DNA from: Eubacteriales bacterium
GTDB lineage: Bacteria > Bacillota_A > Clostridia > Christensenellales > Aristaeellaceae
Assembly: GCA_029974855.1 (NCBI GenBank)
Contig: JARKQO010000141.1
Coordinates: 1-15,389, forward strand
DNA length: 15,389 bases
Direction: 5' to 3'
Below, piece by piece: positions 10,104 through 15,389 of this stretch. Every line of letters begins with the position of its first letter. The first letter of the stretch is position 1. The notes beneath the pieces were generated by a model, which did no database searches, was not told the origin of the DNA, and worked only from the letters and a program-made list of their open reading frames with translations. The translations under genes and the position numbers were made by a program.

Positions 10104-10721
10104 TTACAGCGACTGGGCGATGCCCTCAAAAATCAGCTTGCCCACCACGGAGCCGCCGTCCAGCAGGCCGATGCTCTTGTCGCCGTAGTAGGCGGCCCGG
10201 CCATGGACGGAACGCATCTGCCGGGTGCTTTCCGAGCCCGCCGCCGCCGCCTGGGCGGCCTTGTGAAAGCGGGCCCGGGTGTCTTCCCCGGCGGAGGCTT
10301 TCAGGGCCTCCAGGGCGGGGCACAGGGCGTCCAATATGGTTTTTTCGCCGGGCTTGGACCCGGCCTTGTCCATGATCAGCCTTACCCCCGCGTCCATGGC
10401 TTCGACCATCTCCTCCGCCTGGGCGGTTTCCTTGCCCTTCAGGGACTTGGCGATGCCCATCAGGGCAAAGGAGAGGATCGTGCCCAAGGAGGAGGGGGAG
10501 GCCTCGTTAAAGACCTTGGAGGCTTTCAGAAACAGCCGGCCCAGGTCCGTCTCGTCGGGGCTGTGGACATAGTCGGCCACAGCCCGGAAGCCATTGTCCA
10601 TGGAGATGCCCAAATCGCCGTCGCCGTTTTGGGCGTCCAGCTGGATCAGATGTTCCCGGTTTTCCGTCATGAGGCGGCTGATGGAGGAAAAGGCGGCCTG
10701 GATGGCCTGGATGTCAATCAC
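10104..10721 (-). CDS. dhaL: DhaL-type kinase nucleotide-binding subunit, divergent (DhaL1)
   Basis: A 205-residue all-helical DAK2/DhaL subunit, which binds ADP or ATP with two magnesium ions and transfers phosphate to the substrate held by DhaK. The three magnesium-binding aspartates are present (D29, D34, D36 in LDAQNGDGDLG), though the usual following His is Leu. The phosphate-contacting loop normally reading GGASG is replaced by EASPSSLG (73-80). GEKT (125-128) and a YYGDKSIG segment are kept. The start is GTG at 10721, with AAGGAGG 8 bases upstream; it lies 12 bases after dhaK1, so DhaK1 is its likely partner. No DhaM lies in the window, so the donor could be ATP or a PTS protein encoded elsewhere. 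It ends the cluster. Confidence 0.85.
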   Translation of the reverse strand: MIDIQAIQAAFSSISRLMTENREHLIQLDAQNGDGDLGISMDNGFRAVADYVHSPDETDLGRLFLKASKVFNEASPSSLGTILSFALMGIAKSLKGKETAQAEEMVEAMDAGVRLIMDKAGSKPGEKTILDALCPALEALKASAGEDTRARFHKAAQAAAAGSESTRQMRSVHGRAAYYGDKSIGLLDGGSVVGKLIFEGIAQSL

Positions 10722-10733
10722 GGCGAGGCCTCC

Positions 10734-11741
10734 TTACTTATTGGCGTTGGTGTAGAAGGGGGTGGAGGCGGGGGCCGCCAGGTATTCCTTCAGGGTTTCG
10801 TTCAGCTTCAGGAGGGTCACGGAAAGCCCGGCCATTTCCATGGAGGTGGCGAACTCCCCGATGTGGGGCATGTACACGGACACGCCCATCTGGGAAAGGA
10901 GCTTGTGAAGCCGGCGGTATACGATATACTGCTCCTCCAGGGGGGTGGCGCCCAGGCCGTTCACCATGACGCTCACCTCGTCTCCGCTGTGAAGGGGCAT
11001 ATCCGCCAGCAGCTTCTCCAGCACCAAGTCCGCAATCTGGTCGGCTGTCATCATCTTGCGCACCTCAATGCCGGGTTCGCCGTGGATGCCCATGCCGATC
11101 TCGATTTCGTCATCCTGGATGGAGAAGGTGGCCTTGCCCGCCTCCGGCACGATGCAGGCGGACAGCGCCACGCCCATGGTGCGGGTGTTGTCCAGCGCCA
11201 TCTGGGCCGCCACCGCCACGCCGTCCAAATCCAGGCCCTTCATGGCTGCGGCTCCGGCGGCCTTGAAGGCGTACACCATCCCCGCCACGCCCCGGCGCTT
11301 GTCCGCCTTCTCCGGCGGGCTGGAGGCCACGTCGTCCATCACCAGCACCGTGCGGGTGGGGATGTCGTCAAACTCCACCTCCTCGCAGGCCATGTTGAAG
11401 TTCAGCTTATCCCCGTTGTAATTGCCATACAGGCACAGCACCCCCGCCCCCTGGTGGCAGGCGCGGATCATGGCCGCCATAGCGCTGGCGGAGGGGGAAG
11501 CGAACACATTGCCCACCGCGCAGCCGTCCAGCATGCCGTCCCCCACATAGCCCAAAAACACGGGAAGATGGCCGCTGCCCCCCGCCGTCACAATGCCCAC
11601 CTTGCCCGCCTTGGGGGGACGGGCGTTCAGAATGACCCGGCTGCTTTCCGGGGACCGCTTCACCCTCTCCGGGTGGGCCGCCAGGATTCCCTCCAACATT
11701 TCGTCCACAAAATGCTCTGCGGCGTTCATGATCTTCTTCAT
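10734..11741 (-). CDS. dhaK: Dihydroxyacetone kinase-type substrate subunit DhaK, canonical (DhaK1)
   Basis: A 335-residue DhaK-family protein that binds dihydroxyacetone or a related short ketose covalently and presents it to DhaL for phosphorylation. The active-site set is intact: GGSGHLP (54-60) supplies the base His58, NYNGD supplies D111, and GIHGEPG (218-224) supplies the substrate-binding H220; these match H56, D109 and H218 of the E. coli protein. The NGLGATPLEEQY subunit motif is present. The ATG at 11741 has AAAGGAG 11 bases upstream. It follows the aldolase by 81 bases that contain a strong hairpin and precedes dhaL1 by 12. Relatives include erythrulose kinases, so the true substrate may be a C4 or larger ketose. 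Confidence 0.92.
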   Translation of the reverse strand: MKKIMNAAEHFVDEMLEGILAAHPERVKRSPESSRVILNARPPKAGKVGIVTAGGSGHLPVFLGYVGDGMLDGCAVGNVFASPSASAMAAMIRACHQGAGVLCLYGNYNGDKLNFNMACEEVEFDDIPTRTVLVMDDVASSPPEKADKRRGVAGMVYAFKAAGAAAMKGLDLDGVAVAAQMALDNTRTMGVALSACIVPEAGKATFSIQDDEIEIGMGIHGEPGIEVRKMMTADQIADLVLEKLLADMPLHSGDEVSVMVNGLGATPLEEQYIVYRRLHKLLSQMGVSVYMPHIGEFATSMEMAGLSVTLLKLNETLKEYLAAPASTPFYTNANK

Positions 11742-11775
11742 GGCAATTCCGCTCCTTTCTTCATCGTCCCGGAAG

Positions 11776-11809
11776 CCCGGGCCAGGGGGACCCTTGCCCC
11801 TGGCCCGGG
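11776..11809 (-). other. Intercistronic hairpin between the aldolase and dhaK1
   Basis: CCCGGGCCAGGGG (11776-11788) pairs perfectly over 13 bases with CCCCTGGCCCGGG (11797-11809) around an 8-base loop. It lies just after the aldolase stop and before the dhaK1 ribosome binding site. There is no U-tract after it, so partial termination or a processing/stability element that sets different levels of the aldolase and dhaK1L1 is more likely than a full terminator. Confidence 0.6.
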
Positions 11810-11822
11810 AAGAGGCGCGCTG

Positions 11823-12665
11823 TTACAGCTTGGAAAGCGGCATCTTGGTCCGCAGGTAATTTTCCAGCCGCTCCTGGGCCAGCAGGGGCAGGTCGAAGAA
11901 ATCCGAATGGCCCGCGCCGCAGAACTCCCGGATGGTCTGGTAGTAGAGATAGAAGAATTCCGTACCCACGTTGAATTTATTGATGCCCTCCCGGAAGGCC
12001 ACGGCCAGCTGGTCATCCGGCACGCCGCTGCCGCCGTGCATCACCAAAGGGATGTCTGTGGCGGCGTTGATGGCCTTTAGCCGTTCGATGTCCAGCTTGG
12101 GGGTTTCCTTGTAGAAGCCGTGGGCTGTGCCCACCGCCACGGCCACGCTGTCGCATCCGCTTTGCTCGCAGAAGCTGGCGGCCACCTCGGCCTTGGTATA
12201 CAGGTCCTGGTCGCTTTGGTCCGTTACGATGTCGGCAAAGCCCACCCGGCCCAGCTCGGCCTCCACGTCGGCCCCCATGGCATGGGCGGCCCTGGCCACC
12301 TCCCGGGTGTTTTTGATGTTCTCCTCCACCGGCAGCATGGAGCCGTCGTACATCACGGACTGGAACCCGTCCTTGATGGCGGCCAAAATATAGTCATAAT
12401 CACTGCAATGATCCAAATGCAGGCCGATGGGCACCTTGACCTTTTTGGCCTCGTCCCGGACGGCGGCCGCGAATACGGCGGGGCTGGTCCAGCGCTTCTC
12501 CCGGGCATGCTCCGGGTACAGCATGATGATGGTGGGCTTGTTCAGCTCCTGGGCCACCTTCACCACGGCCTTGATCATGGTGTAATCCACGCAGTTAAAG
12601 GCGATGGCCGAGGTTTTCGCCCTGTCCGCCATTCTCAAAATTTCGCTTGCTCTCTCCAGTGCCAT
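11823..12665 (-). CDS. Class II ketose-bisphosphate aldolase (FbaA/GatY family)
   Basis: Zinc-dependent aldolase that reversibly splits a phosphorylated ketose into dihydroxyacetone phosphate and an aldehyde. The 280-residue protein has the length of the GatY/KbaY and short Fba enzymes. Catalytic D85 and zinc ligand H86 are in LHLDHC; the family signature GFQSVMYDGSMLPVEENI spans 100-117; E137 is in ELGRVG; zinc ligands H182 (GTAHGFYK) and H210 (VMHGGSGVPD) follow; phosphate binding is by the GGSG loop and the GINKFNVGTE segment. The ATG at 12665 is the only in-frame start near the GAGGAG site, which is a rather long ~12 bases away. Placed between dhaL2 and dhaK1, it probably acts on the product of the kinase, though fructose or tagatose 1,6-bisphosphate remain possible substrates. 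Confidence 0.92.
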   Translation of the reverse strand: MALERASEILRMADRAKTSAIAFNCVDYTMIKAVVKVAQELNKPTIIMLYPEHAREKRWTSPAVFAAAVRDEAKKVKVPIGLHLDHCSDYDYILAAIKDGFQSVMYDGSMLPVEENIKNTREVARAAHAMGADVEAELGRVGFADIVTDQSDQDLYTKAEVAASFCEQSGCDSVAVAVGTAHGFYKETPKLDIERLKAINAATDIPLVMHGGSGVPDDQLAVAFREGINKFNVGTEFFYLYYQTIREFCGAGHSDFFDLPLLAQERLENYLRTKMPLSKL

Positions 12666-12685
12666 AGTCCATCATTCTCCTCGCT

Positions 12686-13321
12686 TCATTGTTGTACGCC
12701 CTGATGCAGTCCCTTGAAAAGAATGGAAACCGATACCGCCCCCGGGTCCGGATAACCGATAGCCTTTTCCCTGAAATTCTTGGAGCGGCCCATCCGGGGC
12801 AGCATGGCCTTGGTGCTTTCCACCCCTTGCAAGGCTGCCTGGTACCCTTCGCCCAAAATCCCGGGGATATCCCCGCCCCTTTCCAGCTCCGCCTCCATGG
12901 CCTTGGCGGCGGGGAGCAGGGCGTCCACCATGGTTTTGTCCCCGGGTCCGGCCCGGCCCCGCCTTTGAATGGCCTTGATGCCCTTGTCCAGGAAGGCCAC
13001 CAACTCCTCGGCGGTGACGCAGTCCGGATGCCGCAGCTGGTCCAGCCCGCCAATCAGCAAGGTGCCGAACAGCACCCCGGAGGCCCCGCCCATGGTGCGG
13101 ACCAGGCACAGGCCCGCCCCGTGCAGCAGGTCGTAGGGGGTTTGGTCCTCCTGGGTCAGAAGCCGCTCCTCCAGGGCGGAGAACCCTGCCTTCATCCCGG
13201 CGCCATGGTCCCCATCCCCAATGATGGCGTCGATTTCCGTGAGATAGGGCTCGGCCTGGATGATGCCCCGCGCCGCGCACAGCAGCGCCGCCCTCAGCTT
13301 TTGGGTCGATATCCTGTCCAT
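12686..13321 (-). CDS. dhaL: DhaL-type kinase nucleotide-binding subunit, canonical (DhaL2)
   Basis: A 211-residue DAK2/DhaL subunit. All signature elements are present: D31, D36 and D38 with the following His in IDAIIGDGDHG bind magnesium-ADP or ATP; GGASG (78-82) contacts phosphates; GPGDKT (125-130) and GRSKNFREKAIGYPDPG (178-194) close the nucleotide site. It is more typical than DhaL1 in this cluster. The ATG at 13321 lies 6 bases after the DeoR-type gene's stop; an AAGGAGG sits inside the end of that gene at a long spacing (~14 bases), suggesting translational coupling. It is separated from its expected partner, dhaK2, by the regulator gene, so it could serve DhaK1, DhaK2 or both. It lies 20 bases before the aldolase. 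Confidence 0.92.
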   Translation of the reverse strand: MDRISTQKLRAALLCAARGIIQAEPYLTEIDAIIGDGDHGAGMKAGFSALEERLLTQEDQTPYDLLHGAGLCLVRTMGGASGVLFGTLLIGGLDQLRHPDCVTAEELVAFLDKGIKAIQRRGRAGPGDKTMVDALLPAAKAMEAELERGGDIPGILGEGYQAALQGVESTKAMLPRMGRSKNFREKAIGYPDPGAVSVSILFKGLHQGVQQ

Positions 13322-13327
13322 GGAAGG

Positions 13328-14128
13328 CTATGCCCCCTCCTTCTCGCTGTCGCTTTCGCCCTCGCTGGCAAACAGCACGGTGCACCGGTCCGCAAGCCAG
13401 TCGTAATCATAGCCCTGCTTCCTGGCGTCGGTGATGATATAGTCGCATTCCACGCTCATCCGGGCCAGGTAGGAGTTTCCAAACTTGGTTTGATCCGCCA
13501 GAATGAAGGATTGGATGGCCGAACGGACCAACTCGTTTTTCAGCTCCGCCTCCGGAAAGCGGGGGGTGGAATAGCCAAAGGTCTCGTCAATGCCGTTGAT
13601 GCCGATGAAGCACTTGTCGGCCCGGAGGTTTTTGATGGCAGCCGTGGTGAGGTAGCCCTCCACATGGTTGTGGCGGAAGTTGACCTCGCCCCCCACCATG
13701 ATCACCTTGGCGTTTGCGGATTCCGACAGGGCGCTGACCGTGGTCAAAGAGGTGGTGACCACGATGAACTGCTTCTTTTCCCCTGTGGCGATCAGCTTGA
13801 TCAGCTCATGGACGGTGGAGGACCCGTCCGCGAAGATGGTGTCCTTATCGTTGAGGAGCGTATAGGCCAAAGCGGCGATGGCGCGCTTTTCCTGGATGTT
13901 CTTGTTGCTGAGGATCAGCTCCGCGGCGCTGATCTCGCTGCCCACGGAGTACATGGCCATGGCCCCTCCGTGGGTGCGCAGCAGGCGCTTTTGATGGGAC
14001 AGCTCCTCCAGGTCCCGCCGGATGGTCACCTCGGAGATGCCCATGAGCTGGCTGAGCTCCGTCACCTTGATGGAGCGCCTTTCATTCACCAAATCGCAGA
14101 TCTTTTGCTTTCTCTCCTCCGGAAACAT
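13328..14128 (-). CDS. DeoR/GlpR-family transcriptional regulator
   Basis: A 266-residue repressor or activator of sugar catabolism. Residues 1-55 form the DeoR winged helix: MFPEERKQKI, then VTELSQLMGISEVTIRRDL as helix-turn-helix, then LLRTHGGA. The C-terminal DeoRC domain is a phosphosugar-isomerase-like effector module with the DGSSTVHEL phosphate-binding loop and GIDETFGYSTP segment; members usually sense a phosphorylated sugar. The frame is open upstream to 14239, but the ATG at 14128 is favoured over that at 14134 because GGAGG then has an 8-base spacing instead of one. It lies inside the dha-type cluster and most likely controls it in response to a phosphorylated pathway intermediate, an inference from position. 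Confidence 0.93.
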   Translation of the reverse strand: MFPEERKQKICDLVNERRSIKVTELSQLMGISEVTIRRDLEELSHQKRLLRTHGGAMAMYSVGSEISAAELILSNKNIQEKRAIAALAYTLLNDKDTIFADGSSTVHELIKLIATGEKKQFIVVTTSLTTVSALSESANAKVIMVGGEVNFRHNHVEGYLTTAAIKNLRADKCFIGINGIDETFGYSTPRFPEAELKNELVRSAIQSFILADQTKFGNSYLARMSVECDYIITDARKQGYDYDWLADRCTVLFASEGESDSEKEGA

Positions 14129-14179
14129 CTTCATGCCTCCACTCACATGGAATGAATTCGTCGGGTGTAAACTGATCCA

Positions 14180-14188
14180 ATCATAGCA
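14180..14188 (-). promoter_or_regulatory. Possible promoter for the DeoR-type gene
   Basis: On the minus strand TGCTATGAT forms an extended -10 at the very end of dhaK2, with no good -35 (TTGGGG at 15 bases is the best). It would start transcription around 14173, about 45 bases before the regulator ATG, allowing autonomous expression of the regulator and downstream genes. Weak evidence. Confidence 0.3.
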
Positions 14189-15140
14189 TAAAACTGTCGC
14201 CCCCAAGGAGGCCCACCAGATATTTTTCCTGGGTCGCATCCGCGCACAGCAGCGTCAGGGTGTAGCCATACGCGTCCAGGATGTTGGAAAACGCGCCCAC
14301 CCGCAGCTGGGCCACCTCATGGCGGAGGGAAAGGGCCTCGTGCACCCGCAAAGCCATGTTGTAGCTGTCCGCGTAGCTGGTCAGGCGCAGGCGGTTCAGC
14401 AGCACATAGAGCCTTTCCCCCTCCCGGGGGCGCAGGTCCTCCAGCACCATGTCCGCCAGCTCCCGGGCCGTTCTCCCCACATCCATGTGGGTCTCCACCC
14501 GGAAGCCCGGCTCCCCGGAAAAACCATTGCCATAGGAGATCTGGCCCCGCTGCTGATCCACCACCACGCACAGGGTGGCGCTGCGGGCATTGGCCCTGCG
14601 GACCAAGGCGGCGGTATCCGCCAGGGAAAGCCCGTCCTTGGCGGCCCCTGCCGCCAGCTTGATGAGCAGCGGCAAGGAGCACCGGCCCCCCCGGTTCTCT
14701 TTGGGCTCGCCCACGGCCATGCCCATGTCGTCCGTGGCTGCCACGGATTCTACCGAAATGCCCTCCAGGCCCAACAGCTCCGCAGCCATGTCGTTGTTCA
14801 GGAAATCCCCGGCGAAGTTGTTGTAAAGAAAGAGCACGCCCTTTTCCCTGCCCAGGTGCAGGCCCGCCTCGTAGAGGGCGTAGGCGTTGGGGGCGGAATA
14901 GGGCGCGCCCACCACGCAGGCGTCCGCAAGGCCCTCTCCCACAAAGCCGGGAAGCAGCGGACCGTCGGAGCCTCCGCCGCTGATGATCACGGCCACCCGG
15001 TCCGGGGTAAGGGTCCGCTTCATCAAGGTGGCGCTGTGGGCCTCTCCGCGAAAGCGCTGCCACCGCTGGGGATAGGCCAGTTCCATGCCGGCGAACCACC
15101 GGGCTCCGTAAAAGTCCCTTGTCTGCTCGAACCAGTTCAT
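14181..15140 (-). CDS. Degenerate DhaK-family protein lacking active-site histidines (DhaK2)
   Basis: A 319-residue DhaK-domain protein. Family landmarks are clear: SGGGSDGPLLPGFVGEGL (54-71), YNNFAGDFLN with D112 matching the catalytic Asp, and GFSGEPGFRVE (206-216). However the base His in the GGGSGHEP motif is missing (GGGSDGP), the substrate-binding His of GIHGEPG is Ser208, and the NxLGATP motif reads NRLRLTS. It therefore should not form the usual covalent bond with dihydroxyacetone. It may bind another sugar, act as a non-catalytic sensor like DhaQ (a DhaK paralogue that is a co-regulator in Lactococcus), or have a different kinase mechanism. The reading frame is intact, so it is not an obvious pseudogene. 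The ATG at 15140 has only a weak site (GGGGTGAG), 21 bases after the ABC permease stop. Confidence 0.85.
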   Translation of the reverse strand: MNWFEQTRDFYGARWFAGMELAYPQRWQRFRGEAHSATLMKRTLTPDRVAVIISGGGSDGPLLPGFVGEGLADACVVGAPYSAPNAYALYEAGLHLGREKGVLFLYNNFAGDFLNNDMAAELLGLEGISVESVAATDDMGMAVGEPKENRGGRCSLPLLIKLAAGAAKDGLSLADTAALVRRANARSATLCVVVDQQRGQISYGNGFSGEPGFRVETHMDVGRTARELADMVLEDLRPREGERLYVLLNRLRLTSYADSYNMALRVHEALSLRHEVAQLRVGAFSNILDAYGYTLTLLCADATQEKYLVGLLGGDSFML

Positions 15141-15161
15141 CCGCTCACCCCGCAGGCACGG

Positions 15162-15389
15162 TTATGCCTTTTTGTTTTTCTGGGCCATGTCCATGATCAC
15201 CGCCAGCAGAATGATGACGCCGATGACCACCTTCTGCCAGTAGGAGCTGATGTGCATCAGGTTCATGCCGTTGTTGATCACGGCGATGACCGCCACGCCG
15301 AACATGGCCCGGGCCACGGAGCCGCTGCCGCCGTTGAGGCTGGTGCCCCCCAGGACCGTGGCGGCGATGGCGTACATCTCGTACCCCTC
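15162..15389 (-). CDS. RbsC-type sugar ABC transporter permease, C-terminal part (cut by window edge)
   Basis: Only the last 75 residues are present; the gene enters from beyond the right edge. The sequence EGYEMYAIAATVLGGTSLNGG is the conserved cytoplasmic-loop motif of ribose-type (BPD_transp_2) permeases, followed by two membrane segments (around GVAVIAVINNGMNLM and VVIGVIILLAVIMDM) and a basic tail, MAQKNKKA. The full protein would form the membrane channel of an importer with an ATPase and a sugar-binding lipoprotein that should be encoded further right. It is 21 bases upstream of dhaK2 in the same direction, so the importer probably supplies the substrate of the kinase-aldolase cluster. 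The transported sugar cannot be told from this fragment. Confidence 0.92.
   Translation of the reverse strand, partial: EGYEMYAIAATVLGGTSLNGGSGSVARAMFGVAVIAVINNGMNLMHISSYWQKVVIGVIILLAVIMDMAQKNKKA

Noticed and set aside
10032..12080. 682-codon open frame on the plus strand opposite dhaL1, dhaK1 and part of the aldolase
   Set aside because: It is antisense to three well-supported family members. GC-rich codon use removes stop codons from the opposite strand; the translation is low-complexity (His/Gly/Leu/Ala-rich) with no recognisable domain.
12689..14155. 488-codon plus-strand open frame opposite dhaL2 and the DeoR-type gene
   Set aside because: Both genes on the minus strand have full family signatures; the plus-strand product does not.
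14129..14239. N-terminal extension of the DeoR-type protein overlapping dhaK2
   Set aside because: The extension is unlike any DeoR N-terminus; the ATG at 14128 has a well-spaced GGAGG.

Overview
The window reads as chromosomal DNA from a GC-rich member of the Firmicutes, most likely a gut-type clostridium. This is inferred from strong AAGGAGG-type ribosome binding sites, TTG and GTG starts, a VanW-family wall protein, short intergenic gaps and the families present. No phage genes, insertion sequences, CRISPR arrays, tRNAs or rRNAs were seen. Most bases lie in genes that can be assigned to known families.

Region 1 (1-4127, minus strand) is a xylose operon read right to left: a LacI-family regulator, xylose isomerase XylA and xylulokinase XylB. 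It converts D-xylose to xylulose 5-phosphate. Its promoter (TTGCAA, 17 bp, TATACT) lies in a 376-bp divergent intergenic region, which also carries an extended -10 promoter facing right.

Region 2 (4504-9906, plus strand) is a housekeeping operon: the membrane protease FtsH (TTG start), a PHP-domain phosphoesterase overlapping it by ATGA, a membrane-anchored VanW-family protein and a TtcA-family PP-loop tRNA-thiolation ATPase (TTG start).

Region 3 (10104-15389, minus strand) is the most unusual part, a carbohydrate cluster read right to left. The order is the C-terminus of an RbsC-type sugar ABC permease, a degenerate DhaK paralogue (DhaK2), a DeoR/GlpR regulator, a canonical DhaL (DhaL2), a class II aldolase, a canonical DhaK (DhaK1) and a divergent DhaL (DhaL1). 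A reasonable model is import of a sugar or polyol, phosphorylation of a short ketose by a two-subunit DhaK/DhaL kinase, and aldol cleavage to triose phosphate under DeoR control. No DhaM phosphodonor subunit lies in the window. DhaK2 has lost both active-site histidines of the DhaK family, so it is unlikely to be an ordinary dihydroxyacetone kinase subunit; a sensor role or a different substrate is possible.

Two copies of a hairpin repeat flank regions 1 and 2, at 101-160 and 9943-10017. Their stems differ by compensatory base changes, which suggests the folded structure is maintained.
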